A DNA stretch of 64,000 nt from JAIBJN01 sp963784175 (GTDB taxonomy: Bacteria; Actinomycetota; Thermoleophilia; Gaiellales; Gaiellaceae), in NCBI GenBank assembly GCA_963784175.1, contig CAWAQJ010000019.1, positions 1 through 64,000 of the forward strand. Direction: 5' to 3'. The position numbers were made by a program, and so were the translations under genes. Positions 36,055-44,233 of this stretch are shown here, piece after piece. The notes below the pieces were generated by a model. That model was not told the DNA's origin and made no database searches. It was given only the letters and a program-made list of their open reading frames with translations. How positions within the stretch are numbered: position 1 is the first letter of the stretch; the number at the start of each line of letters is the position of its first letter.

Positions 36055-36735
36055 CTAGGTGTCGCGCCCGACCGCTGCGCCTCTTGCGTGCTCCCGGCGG
36101 AGAAGCTGGTAGGCGACCGCCCCGAGCGCCGCGCCGACGAGCGGTGCGAGCAGGTAGATCCAGAGCGCGTCGAAATCGCCCGCTGCTAGCGCGGGCCCGA
36201 GCGAGCGCGCCGGGTTCATCGAGGCGCCGCTGACCGGACCACCCACGAGGGCGCCGAGCGCGACCGTGCCTCCGATTGCGATCGCCGCGGCCTCCCCCAC
36301 CGCACGGATGTCGGTGGCCACGGCCATGATCACGAGCATGAGGAAGAAGGTCAGCACGAGCTCCCAGAGGAAGCTCTGGCCGTCCGAGCCCGAAGGGGTG
36401 GTCGCGCCGACATCGGCGACATCGCCCAGCGACGCGCGCAGGAGGAGAGCAGCGACGATCGCGCCGCAGCACTGTGCGATCCAGTAGGCGCCGACGTGGC
36501 GCCAGGGGAAGTGGCGGGAGAGCGCGAAGGCGAACGAGACGGCCGGGTTGATGTGGGCGCCGGAGATGTGCCCGAGCGCGTAGATCATCGCCGCAACAGC
36601 GAGGCCGAAAGCGAGTGCGATGCCCAGCTGGCCGAAGGAGCCGTACTTCGCGGCGACCATGATCGCCCCGGCTCCGAAGAAGACGAGCGCGAACGTGCCG
36701 AGGGCCTCGGCGGCGAGCCTGCGACCGAGCGGCAT
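36055..36735 (-). CDS. Aquaporin/glycerol-facilitator (AqpS-like)
   Basis: 226 residues, MIP family, six membrane helices and two half-helices with NPA motifs (GAHINPAVSFA and GASMNPARSLGP). The location in an ars locus, directly after arsC, fits AqpS-type channels that let As(III) leave the cell after reduction. The ATG overlaps the arsC stop. No Acr3 or ArsB pump is visible, so this may be the efflux route. Confidence 0.88.
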   Translation of the reverse strand: MPLGRRLAAEALGTFALVFFGAGAIMVAAKYGSFGQLGIALAFGLAVAAMIYALGHISGAHINPAVSFAFALSRHFPWRHVGAYWIAQCCGAIVAALLLRASLGDVADVGATTPSGSDGQSFLWELVLTFFLMLVIMAVATDIRAVGEAAAIAIGGTVALGALVGGPVSGASMNPARSLGPALAAGDFDALWIYLLAPLVGAALGAVAYQLLRREHARGAAVGRDT

Positions 36736-37145
36736 CAATCCTCGCCCGGAACGAGCTCGGCGAGGAGAGCCCGGACGCGCACGTCGATCTCGTCCCGGAT
36801 CGCCCGCACCGCGTCGAGGTCCTGTCCGGCCGGGTCGGCGAGCTCCCAGTCGAGATACCGCTTGCCCGGGTAGACCGGGCAGGCATCGCCGCACCCCATC
36901 GTGATGACCGCGTCCGCGGCGCGCACGCCCTCGTCGGTCAGCGGCTTGGGGAACTCCTCGTGCAGGTCGATCCCGAGCTCGGCCATCGCCTGGACGACGA
37001 CCGGGTTGATCACCTCCGCCGGATCCGAGCCGGCCGAGCGAACGTGAACTCTTCCTTGGGCATGGTGGTCGAGGAGGCCCGCGGCCATCTGAGAGCGCCC
37101 CGCATTCTGAACGCAGACGAAAAGCACCTCGGGCACGTCGCTCAC
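36735..37145 (-). CDS. arsC: Arsenate reductase ArsC, LMW phosphatase type
   Basis: Reduces As(V) to As(III), thioredoxin- or mycothiol-linked. 136 residues: VLFVCVQNAGRSQMAAGLLD with nucleophile Cys11 in the P-loop, and MGCGDACPVYPGKRYLDWEL with the two resolving Cys. Divergent from the second arsR gene; transcription continues into the aquaporin gene. Confidence 0.92.
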   Translation of the reverse strand: MSDVPEVLFVCVQNAGRSQMAAGLLDHHAQGRVHVRSAGSDPAEVINPVVVQAMAELGIDLHEEFPKPLTDEGVRAADAVITMGCGDACPVYPGKRYLDWELADPAGQDLDAVRAIRDEIDVRVRALLAELVPGED

Positions 37146-37172
37146 CGCTCCCTCCCCAGGACATTGATCGGT

Positions 37173-37201
37173 GTCGATGCGATCTTGCCGAAGGCATCGA
37201 C
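37173..37201. promoter_or_regulatory. Inverted repeat between arsC and second arsR
   Basis: GTCGATGC (37173-37180) and GCATCGAC (37194-37201), 13 bases apart, lie in the 79-base gap between the divergent arsC and arsR genes. Likely operator of the second ArsR, serving both directions. Confidence 0.65.
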
Positions 37202-37224
37202 CGCCGTCAATATGCTTTCACCGC

Positions 37225-37554
37225 ATGAAGACCGTCGCCACGATCGCAGCCAGCTGCCCTCCGCTCCTCGAGCGGGCGCTCGCACGGGAGGAGGCGGACG
37301 AGCTCGCCCGCGTCCTGAAGGTGCTCGCCGAGCCGGCGCGGCTGCGGCTGCTCAGCCTCATCCAGGCTCAGCCGGACGGCGAGGCATGCGTCTGCCATCT
37401 GGTCGAGCCGCTCGGGCTCTCGCAGGGGACGGTCAGCCATCACCTGAAGGCGCTCCTGAGCGCCGGTCTCGTCACCCGCGACCAGCGCGGGAGCTGGGCG
37501 TACTACCGAGTTGCGCCCGACGCGCTGGACTCGGTCAGGGCTCTGCTCGCGTAG
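37225..37554 (+). CDS. arsR: ArsR family repressor (arsC operon)
   Basis: 109 residues, ArsR type: VLKVLAEPARLRLLSLIQAQ, ACVCHLVEPLGLSQGTVSHHL with CxC at the metal site, and GSWAYYRVAPDAL. It shares about half its sequence with the other ArsR here, but lacks that one's N-terminal CC. ATG at 37225. Confidence 0.9.
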   Translation: MKTVATIAASCPPLLERALAREEADELARVLKVLAEPARLRLLSLIQAQPDGEACVCHLVEPLGLSQGTVSHHLKALLSAGLVTRDQRGSWAYYRVAPDALDSVRALLA

Positions 37555-37567
37555 GGCGCGCTCCGGA

Positions 37568-37717
37568 TCAGACGGTTCTTCGACCCGTGACCAGGCCGAC
37601 GACGAGCACGATCAGCGCGACGATGAGGAGCAACCACAGGACCTTGCTGACAAGGAGGCCGCCGCCGATCGCGAACAGCAGCAGGAGAAGCAAGAGGACG
37701 ATCAGCAGGGTGGACAC
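37568..37717 (-). CDS. 49-residue membrane protein
   Basis: Nearly all hydrophobic: VSTLLIVLLLLLLLFAIGGG, then LLVSKVLWLLLIVALIVLVV, end TGRRTV. Two membrane helices. GTG start 8 bases behind a perfect AGGAGGT. Role unknown; convergent with arsR. Confidence 0.7.
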   Translation of the reverse strand: MSTLLIVLLLLLLLFAIGGGLLVSKVLWLLLIVALIVLVVGLVTGRRTV

Positions 37718-37958
37718 GCTCGGTACCTCCTGAGTCAGGTCGCGGGAAGCGTCTTCCGCGTCGCTGCAGAGGCACGGCCGTCCTCTCGTCGCTGCGGAGA
37801 GCACACTTCTTCCCGCACGGCTCCCCGTGGAAACCCGCAGGTTGGAAGTCGCTTGGCCCCCCGGAGTAGACTTGTCTTTACGACGCCCGCTGGGTCCGCT
37901 TAGTCGCTTCTCTTCCTCTCGGGTGCCCGACTTCAGAAGCGGCGGAGAGGAGCCGATC

Positions 37959-38474
37959 TTGACGGCTCCCGATGACCGCGGGGAAGTGCTGCCGGGCGTG
38001 CCGATCGACGAGTCTCGAGGAGATGGGAAGCACGGGCGCGTCCGCTTCTCGGACGACCGCCGGCGAGGAGTGCCGCTGTTTCACGTCGACCTCGACCAGG
38101 TCGACGGGAGCGCCTGCGTCCTCTCTGTGAAGGGCGATCTCGACCTCGATACCAGCCAGGTGTTCGAGCGCGCCCTCGACGCAGCGCACGAGCGGCGTCC
38201 GACGAGCGTCGTCGTCGACCTGGCCGAATGCTCGTTGATCGACTCGACGGGCCTCGGGATTCTCGTCAAGGCGGGCAAGGGGCTCAGGCATTCCACGGAT
38301 GCACGCATCGCTATCGCCTGCCCGGATCCAAGTGTCCGGAAGGTCTTCGAGGTGACCGCCCTCGATCGCCTGTTTCCGATCTGCCCGACGCGGTCCTCCG
38401 CCCTCGCGGCACTCGCCGACGGCGCGCGCGCCGGTCGCCCACGCGACGTAGCTGACGAACCCGACGGCTCCTGA
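37959..38474 (+). CDS. STAS-domain anti-sigma factor antagonist
   Basis: 171 residues. After an unstructured lead of about 40, a STAS domain: VDGSACVLSVKGDLDLDTSQ, then VVVDLAECSLIDSTGLGILV with Ser in DSTGLG as the phosphorylation site used by anti-sigma kinases. TTG start behind GGAGAGGAG. It could take part in a partner-switching cascade; no anti-sigma kinase is next to it. Confidence 0.83.
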   Translation: MTAPDDRGEVLPGVPIDESRGDGKHGRVRFSDDRRRGVPLFHVDLDQVDGSACVLSVKGDLDLDTSQVFERALDAAHERRPTSVVVDLAECSLIDSTGLGILVKAGKGLRHSTDARIAIACPDPSVRKVFEVTALDRLFPICPTRSSALAALADGARAGRPRDVADEPDGS

Positions 38475-38499
38475 CGAAGACGCCGGGCCCGCTGCGCCG

Positions 38500-39708
38500 T
38501 TACTGGATCAGCGTGAGCATCTTGAACATCGGGAGGTACATCGCGATGATGATGATCCCGACGACGACGCCCACGGCGATCATCATCAGCGGCTCGATGA
38601 TCGACGTCAGGCTCGCGATCGCGCTGTCGACTTCGTCCTCGTAGAAGTCCGCGATCTTGGAGAGCATCTTCTCGAGCTCTCCCGTCTCCTCGCCGACGCG
38701 CACCATGTGCGAGACCATCGGCGGGAAGATCGCCGACTCGGCGAGGGGGATGGCGATCGGGACGCCCTGGGTGACCCGCTCCTTGACGTGGTTGGTTGCG
38801 TCCTCGATGAGGCTGTTGCCGGCCGTGGCGCCGGTGATCTCGAGCGAGCGGATGATGTCCACGCCCGCGGCGACGAGCGTCGACAGGGTGCGCGAGAAGC
38901 GCGCCATGCCGATCTTGATGATCACCTTGCCGATGCCGGCTGGGGCGCGAATGCGGAGCTTGTCCCAGAGGCGGCGCCCCGACTCGGTCTTCTTGTAGCG
39001 CCGGAGGCCGTAGAAGGCGAATCCCACGAGCGGGAAGACGATGTACCAGCGCGCCCGGAGGAAGTCGGAGGCCGTGACGACGATCTGCGTCAGCATCGGC
39101 AGGTCGCCGCCGAGCTGGCTGAAGATGTTCACGAAGATCGGGACCAGGAACAGGAGCATGCCGATCAGGACGAGGGTCGCGAACGACAGCACCATGATCG
39201 GGTACATCATCGCGCCCTTCACCCGGCGCTTGATCATCGTCTCCTTCTCGATCTGGTAGGCGACACGGTCGAGCACGACGTCGAGGATTCCCGCTGCCTC
39301 GCCTGCTTCGACCATGGCGATGAAGAGCCGGGAGAAGATCTTGGGGTGTCGCGCCAGGGCCTCGGAGAGCAGGAGCCCTCCCTCCACGTCGACGCGGAGC
39401 TCGGCGATCACCAACGAGAGCTTCTTGTCCTCGGTCTGCTGCTCGAGGATGACGAGGGCCGTGACGACGTTGAGCCCGGCCTCGATCATCGTCGCGAACT
39501 GGCGCGAGAAGATCTGCAGCGACTTCGGCTTGACCTTCTTGACGGCGACGCCGGCGGCCTTGCCGTCGGCACCCTGGGAGTCGAGCTCCGTCGCCAGCAG
39601 TCCGCGCACGCGCAGCGCTTCGCGGGCAGCAGAGACGTCGGGCGCGTTGATCTCGCCCGTCAGCTCGGCGCCGGTCGCGTTGATCGCCGTGTACGCGTAG
39701 GAGGCCAT
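38500..39708 (-). CDS. pilC: Type IV pilus inner-membrane platform PilC
   Basis: Membrane platform on which the pilus ATPases act. 402 residues with two T2SSF domains (FSRQFATMIEAGLNVVTALV and FSRTLSTLVAAGVDIIRSLE), three membrane helices, and a last helix SIIEPLMMIAVGVVVGIIII. Length and order are normal. It has its own promoter (GCCGATTT, 9 bases before the ATG), divergent from a minor pilin gene. Confidence 0.95.
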   Translation of the reverse strand: MASYAYTAINATGAELTGEINAPDVSAAREALRVRGLLATELDSQGADGKAAGVAVKKVKPKSLQIFSRQFATMIEAGLNVVTALVILEQQTEDKKLSLVIAELRVDVEGGLLLSEALARHPKIFSRLFIAMVEAGEAAGILDVVLDRVAYQIEKETMIKRRVKGAMMYPIMVLSFATLVLIGMLLFLVPIFVNIFSQLGGDLPMLTQIVVTASDFLRARWYIVFPLVGFAFYGLRRYKKTESGRRLWDKLRIRAPAGIGKVIIKIGMARFSRTLSTLVAAGVDIIRSLEITGATAGNSLIEDATNHVKERVTQGVPIAIPLAESAIFPPMVSHMVRVGEETGELEKMLSKIADFYEDEVDSAIASLTSIIEPLMMIAVGVVVGIIIIAMYLPMFKMLTLIQ

Positions 39709-39717
39709 CCTGCTCCG

Positions 39718-39769
39718 AAATCGGCATCCCTCCTCCTCTCCTTGAGCGCAACCGGTCTCCTGCCGATAT
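39718..39769. promoter_or_regulatory. Divergent sigma-28-like promoters sharing one -35
   Basis: Plus strand: CTTGAG (39741-39746) then GCCGATAT (39762-39769) to the pilin gene at 39779. Minus strand: CTCAAG on the same 39746-39741, then GCCGATTT (39725-39718) to pilC. Both -35 copies are at -21 to -16 from their -10. Confidence 0.7.
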
Positions 39770-39778
39770 CAGAGTGCG

Positions 39779-40549
39779 GTGTCCCCTCTCAGGCGGTTCA
39801 TCCATGCGCGCCTCCGCGACCAGCGGGGCTTCGGCATGATCGAGATGGTCGCCGCGATGTCCATCCTGGTCATCGGCCTCCTGGCCGTGTTCACGATGTT
39901 CCAGTCCGGGATCATCGCGGTGCAGCGCGCCGGCTGGCAGACGACCGCCGCCGTACTCGCCGACACGCAGATGGAGCAGTTCCGCGCCATCAAGTACGAG
40001 TCGATCGGGCTCGCCAACGCGGCGGTCGACGCGGCTGACGCCGTCTACAAGGCCGACGTGGCCTACAGCGTGGGCAGCACCGCCACGACATCGCTCGCCA
40101 GCTCGATGACGGCGAGCACGACGACGATGAGCGTCGCCAGCTCGGCGGGCTTCCCGACGTCGAACGGCTTCCGCGTCAAGGTGAACTACGAGATCGTCAG
40201 GGTGACCGGAGGCGCGGGAACGGCGACCTGGACTGTCAAGCGCGGCCTCGACGGGACGGTTGCGACCACGCACACCTCGTCAACGCCGGTCTCCGTCGTC
40301 CAGCGCGTCGACGTCAACTCGTGCGGCTCCGCACCGTGCACGACCATCGTGCCGACGACGAACGTGACCGGCCCGGACGGACGAAAGTACCGCGTCGACA
40401 TCTACGCGACCTGGGCCGAGGTCATGAACAGCGGCGGCGCCACCGGCCGTGCCGTGAAGCTCATGACCGTCGTCGTCCGTGACCAGGCAGCGCCCTACAG
40501 GGTCTGGGCGCGGGTCGCGTCGACGTTCGACATCTCGACCGGCAGCTGA
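39779..40549 (+). CDS. Minor pilin, PilV-like
   Basis: 256 residues. Prepilin signal RDQRGFGMIEMVAAMSILVI: cleavage after Gly17 leaves Phe1 and Glu5, followed by the hydrophobic stalk helix. The globular part is Thr/Ser-rich with a CGSAPC pair. GTG start, directly after a sigma-28-like promoter. A small hypothetical gene follows 3 bases later. Confidence 0.88.
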   Translation: MSPLRRFIHARLRDQRGFGMIEMVAAMSILVIGLLAVFTMFQSGIIAVQRAGWQTTAAVLADTQMEQFRAIKYESIGLANAAVDAADAVYKADVAYSVGSTATTSLASSMTASTTTMSVASSAGFPTSNGFRVKVNYEIVRVTGGAGTATWTVKRGLDGTVATTHTSSTPVSVVQRVDVNSCGSAPCTTIVPTTNVTGPDGRKYRVDIYATWAEVMNSGGATGRAVKLMTVVVRDQAAPYRVWARVASTFDISTGS

Positions 40550-40552
40550 GCG

Positions 40553-40837
40553 ATGAACAAGGCAGAGGCGCGCGAGCTCGCGCTCGCCCGCGTTGCCGAG
40601 CTGCGACAGCTGGACTGGTCCGAGCTGCGGGACCGCTACCTGCGCCGCCCGGAGACGCTCGAGGTCGGCGGGCCATCCGGCACGACCTATCAGGTCGAGA
40701 CCGAAGCCTTCTGGGATGGCGGCCGCGAAGGCGACCTCCGCGTGATCGTCACGGTTGACGACGAGGGCTGGCGCGCGTTCGCGCCGCTCGGCGAGAGCTT
40801 CATCCTCGCGCGAGACGGAACGTTCGTCGGCGAGTAG
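40553..40837 (+). CDS. Hypothetical protein in the pilin operon
   Basis: 94 residues: helical start (AEARELALARVAELRQLDWS) and a beta-rich end (TTYQVETEAFWDGGREGDLR, VIVTVDDEGWRAFAPL). It is soluble. It follows the minor pilin gene closely, so it may assist the pilus, but no family was recognised. A paralogue-like layout is seen with the gene at 47010. Confidence 0.7.
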   Translation: MNKAEARELALARVAELRQLDWSELRDRYLRRPETLEVGGPSGTTYQVETEAFWDGGREGDLRVIVTVDDEGWRAFAPLGESFILARDGTFVGE

Positions 40838-40882
40838 AGCCTCGGCGACAGACGGAGCGGTTCCGCGTGGGCCGGCGGACGT

Positions 40883-41581
40883 CTAGCTGACGTCGAGCAG
40901 CTCGACCGTGTACTGCGTCGTCTGCGGGGCGGCCACGAGGATGACGCGCTCGCCGAGGGCGATCTCCATCGTCGCGCTCCCGTTCTCGAACATACCCTGG
41001 ACGACGCCGATCGTGGCGGTCTCCTCGGTGAGGGAGACGAGCGTGAACGTCGGGTCGACCGACGGGAACTCCTCGCCGATGGAGACGATCTCCGTGGCGC
41101 CGTTGACCTCGAAGGTCGCCGTGCTCAGATTCTCGTTGTCGCTGCCGCCGCCCGAACCGCCGCCGGAGCCGCCTGAACCGCCGGAACCGCCGGAGCCGCC
41201 GGAACCGCCCGAGCCGCCGTCCGGCGTGCCTTCGCGATTCGAGCGCGCTGGGAACGGGCTCCTGCCCGTGAAACGGCTGAAGGAGATGAGCTTGGCGACA
41301 CCGCTCTCCGGAAGCTCGTCCCCGGGGAAGACGCCGGCAACCTGACCCTCCTCGCCCTCGGGCGAGGCGGTGGGGGGCGGCGCAGCGGTGGGATCCGTCG
41401 GCGCGGTCGTGGCGGGCGTGGCCGGCGGGGGCGCCGAGCTACTGAAGATCTGGCCGTACATCTTCGGTCCCTGCCACACGGCCAGGCCGAGGAACGGGAT
41501 CAGGAGGATGATGAGCAGCTTCTTCTGCTTGGCCTCCTTGGCCTTCGCCATTGCCTGTGCTTTTTTCGCTGCGGAGGCCAT
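40883..41581 (-). CDS. PilP-like pilus assembly protein
   Basis: 232 residues, last gene of the pilM-N-O operon where pilP normally stands. Membrane helix (KKLLIILLIPFLGLAVWQGP), Pro/Thr linker, then a GGS-type repeat linker of about 26 residues, and a small beta domain (ATFEVNGATEIVSIGEEFPS, TIGVVQGMFENGSATMEIAL). In diderms PilP links to the secretin; with no secretin here the role must differ. 2 bases from pilO. Confidence 0.75.
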   Translation of the reverse strand: MASAAKKAQAMAKAKEAKQKKLLIILLIPFLGLAVWQGPKMYGQIFSSSAPPPATPATTAPTDPTAAPPPTASPEGEEGQVAGVFPGDELPESGVAKLISFSRFTGRSPFPARSNREGTPDGGSGGSGGSGGSGGSGGSGGGSGGGSDNENLSTATFEVNGATEIVSIGEEFPSVDPTFTLVSLTEETATIGVVQGMFENGSATMEIALGERVILVAAPQTTQYTVELLDVS

Positions 41582-41583
41582 GG

Positions 41584-42279
41584 CTACGGGGTGATCTCGC
41601 CCTCCGGGGCGGGTGTAGTGGCTGCCGGAGCGGTCGTCGTGTCGGTCGCGCCGGTCGACGTCGTGTCGGTGGCCCCCGGCGCAGCCGGTGCGGCCGGCGC
41701 TGCAGGCGGCGTCGTCGAGTAGACGTACGCGGTCACCGTCAGCGACGCCGTGATCTCGGGGAACCCGAGCGGGCCCTCCTCCATCGTCAGCGTCTCGAGG
41801 GTGAACAGGCGCCCGTCGGCCCCGAGCTCGCCGTCGCGGACGCGCACGAGATTGCGAAGACGGAAGAGGAAGTCCGTGAGGTCGAAATAGTTCCCCTCGA
41901 AGGTGAGGTTGATCGGCAGCGCGCTGTAGCCGGACCTGACCGATCCGCCCTGCGGCGCGATGGAGACGAACTCGACACCGGAAGCTGCCGCGACGTCGCT
42001 GAGCTCGAGGATGATCCCCGGCATGTCGTCGTCGTCGGGCATCGCCTGCGTGACCTTGAACAGGTCGGCGATCTTGATCGCGCTCGGGTCCTCCTGCTGC
42101 GGCTGCCTCTGTGCAGCCCGGCTGACCTCGATCTGCGTCTCGAGCGCGACGATCTCGTCGGAGATCTTGGAGGCCTCGGCCTGCTTGGGCTTGACCAGCA
42201 GGAAGTAGCCCACGGCGGCGAGGATCAGAAGCGCGGGAGCGATGATGACCGCGATCGGGATCTGCTTCTTCATCTTCAC
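41584..42279 (-). CDS. pilO: Type IV pilus assembly protein PilO
   Basis: 231 residues: short cytosolic start, one membrane helix (IPIAVIIAPALLILAAVGYFL-like, about 6-26), coiled coil (SKISDEIVALETQIEVSRAA) and a ferredoxin-like fold with LPINLTFEGNYFDLTDFLFR. It pairs with PilN. The ATG overlaps the pilN stop by 4 bases. A Thr/Ala/Pro tail is present. Confidence 0.9.
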   Translation of the reverse strand: MKMKKQIPIAVIIAPALLILAAVGYFLLVKPKQAEASKISDEIVALETQIEVSRAAQRQPQQEDPSAIKIADLFKVTQAMPDDDDMPGIILELSDVAAASGVEFVSIAPQGGSVRSGYSALPINLTFEGNYFDLTDFLFRLRNLVRVRDGELGADGRLFTLETLTMEEGPLGFPEITASLTVTAYVYSTTPPAAPAAPAAPGATDTTSTGATDTTTAPAATTPAPEGEITP

Positions 42280-43154
42280 TGCTGGACCTCGCCCTCGGGC
42301 GCGATCGTGGCTGCGATGACGAACTGGTAGCCGCCGCCCTGCTCGTTGCGATTGCTGGACTCGAGGCGCACGTCGGTGAACTCGGGGATGACGGAGAGGC
42401 GCGAGAGGAGCAGCGCGACCGACTCCTGGCTGACCGAGGTGCCTTCGATGGTGAACGTGGGGTCGCCCGTAGCGGCTGCAGTCGCCGGATCCGCGGAGCC
42501 GGCGGTGCCGCTGCTGGCGCCGAGGGTGGCAAGCACGACGGTGTCGGGGAGCACGAGCGAGAACTCACGGAGGATGCGGTCCCAGGCGACCCGAGCGCCG
42601 AGTGCGTCAGCAAGAGCAGCCGTGCGGGCCTGGCTCTCGCCCGCGAGGGACGCCGAAGGGTCGGCGGCCTCGGGGCCAATCTGAGCGGTCAGCTGGGCGA
42701 GCTCGGCCCTGGTGTCGTCGGCCTGCGCCTGGTTGTCGGCGACCTTGGCGCTCGACGTCATGTAGGCAAAGCCGAGCCCGGCCACGACGAGGACGCCGAG
42801 CAGGGCGACGGCGACCTTGGTCATTACCGGCGAGACGGTTGTCTTCTCGCTCGGATCCTCCTTCGGCATGAGGTTGAACGCCCGCATGAGCGGGACCGCC
42901 GGAGGCGGCGGGGCAGTCTTCTCGGCCACCGCGGCGCCCTTCTTTTCCTTGCGCGCGCGAGGCTCCTTCGGGGCCTTCGGCTCCTTGGGCGCCTTGGGCT
43001 CCTTCGGCCCGCGGGAGAACGAGAAGCTCTTGCGCTCCTTCTTCTCCTTCTCGGGCTTGGGGGTCTCCTCGCCGGCAGCGTCCTCGGGCGCAGGCCCGCC
43101 GCCACGGCGGAAGAGGTCGGAGAGCTTGATCTCCTTCTTGAGGTCGATCGGCAT
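42276..43154 (-). CDS. pilN: Type IV pilus assembly protein PilN
   Basis: 292 residues, longer than usual (about 200). The first 85 are a charged cytosolic region with KEPKAPKEPKAPKEP repeats. Then the conserved FNLMPKEDP near 95 (PilM-binding INLLP-type motif), a membrane helix (VAVALLGVLVVAGLGFAYM), coiled coil, and a ferredoxin-like domain (FTIEGTSVSQESVALLLSRL). 2 bases after pilM. Confidence 0.9.
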   Translation of the reverse strand: MPIDLKKEIKLSDLFRRGGGPAPEDAAGEETPKPEKEKKERKSFSFSRGPKEPKAPKEPKAPKEPRARKEKKGAAVAEKTAPPPPAVPLMRAFNLMPKEDPSEKTTVSPVMTKVAVALLGVLVVAGLGFAYMTSSAKVADNQAQADDTRAELAQLTAQIGPEAADPSASLAGESQARTAALADALGARVAWDRILREFSLVLPDTVVLATLGASSGTAGSADPATAAATGDPTFTIEGTSVSQESVALLLSRLSVIPEFTDVRLESSNRNEQGGGYQFVIAATIAPEGEVQQ

Positions 43155-43156
43155 GA

Positions 43157-44230
43157 CTAGACGGCCATCCCCAGGCCGATCGGCACTGCGAAGGACGGGT
43201 TGGGCTCGGAGCCCTTGATCTTGCGCCCGACGGACACGCCGGCCAGCGGGTCGCCCACACGCACGGGCACGCCGACGAGCTGCTGGAGCTCGACCGCGAG
43301 GCCGGCGAGCTGCGCCGTGCCTCCGGCGAGCACGAGCTCGCGGATGCCCAGCGAGTCGGGCTGGCCCTGGTAGAACTGGAGCGAGGACACGAGCTCTCGG
43401 CCGAAGCCCTGGAGCCCGATGCGCAGGGCCTCCCGCGCCTTCACGGCGCGCTCCGGCGAAAGGCCTTGCGGCACCTCTTCGCCCTGGAGGCCGAGCACGA
43501 TCTTGATGCGCTCCGCCTCGTCCGGCTCGATCTCGAGCCCGCGCGCCACGGAGTCGGTCAGGACGTTTCCTCCCCACTCCAGCACGCGCGTGTACTCACA
43601 GCTAAAGCCGTCGGAGACCGCCAGCACGCTGCGCTCGGAGCCGATGGAGACCGCCACGAGGGCGCTGCGGTCGGCGCCTCCGCCGGGCTCGGTCGCGAAC
43701 TGGGTGGTCAGCGCGCGCAGGAGCCCAAAGGCCTCGAGATCGACACCTGCGAGGCGTAGGCCGGCGAGCTTGCAGGCCTCGGTGTAGGCCGTGATGAGAT
43801 CGCGGTAGGCAACGACGAGGAGCACGCGGGTCGAGGGCGGGCCGCCGTCGAGCCCAGGGGTCTGGGAAAGGATCTGGAAGTCGAGCACTGCCTCGTCGAT
43901 CGGGATCGGCAGTGCCTCCTGGGCGCGGAAACGAACGGCGTTGGCCAGGTGCTTCGGATCGTCGATGCCCGTGATCTCGATCGTGCGGACACCGATGCGG
44001 TTGTTGGCGAGGCCGATGCGGACGTTGCGCTTCGGCAGCTTGTGCTGCTTGAAGAACTCCTTGAGAGCCTCGCTCAGAGGCTCGACCTGGCGGACCTCGC
44101 CGCCCGTGATCAGGCCCTGAGGCAGCGGCGAGCTGGCGAGCTGCACCACCTCGGTCGAGCCGTTCACCGTCACGCACGCGGCGTTGAGGCGCGAGGCGCC
44201 GAGCTTGAGCCCTACGACCTGCTTCCCCAT
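43157..44230 (-). CDS. pilM: Type IV pilus assembly protein PilM
   Basis: Cytoplasmic actin-like ATPase that docks on PilN. 357 residues: VVGLKLGASRLNAACV at the start, RNVRIGLANNRIGVRTIEI, VAVSIGSERSVLAVSDG, and ELVLAGGTAQLAGLAVELQQ. Follows pilT by 3 bases in one operon pilT-pilM-pilN-pilO-pilP. Confidence 0.93.
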   Translation of the reverse strand: MGKQVVGLKLGASRLNAACVTVNGSTEVVQLASSPLPQGLITGGEVRQVEPLSEALKEFFKQHKLPKRNVRIGLANNRIGVRTIEITGIDDPKHLANAVRFRAQEALPIPIDEAVLDFQILSQTPGLDGGPPSTRVLLVVAYRDLITAYTEACKLAGLRLAGVDLEAFGLLRALTTQFATEPGGGADRSALVAVSIGSERSVLAVSDGFSCEYTRVLEWGGNVLTDSVARGLEIEPDEAERIKIVLGLQGEEVPQGLSPERAVKAREALRIGLQGFGRELVSSLQFYQGQPDSLGIRELVLAGGTAQLAGLAVELQQLVGVPVRVGDPLAGVSVGRKIKGSEPNPSFAVPIGLGMAV

Positions 44231-44233
44231 CGC

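Noticed and set aside
36055..37197. A 380-residue aquaporin with a long N-terminal extension
   Set aside because: The extension is arsC read in another frame; the aquaporin starts at 36735 overlapping the arsC stop.
41144..41222. CRISPR-like short repeats
   Set aside because: A GGS-coding microsatellite in a reading frame, with no spacers. No CRISPR array was seen anywhere in the window.
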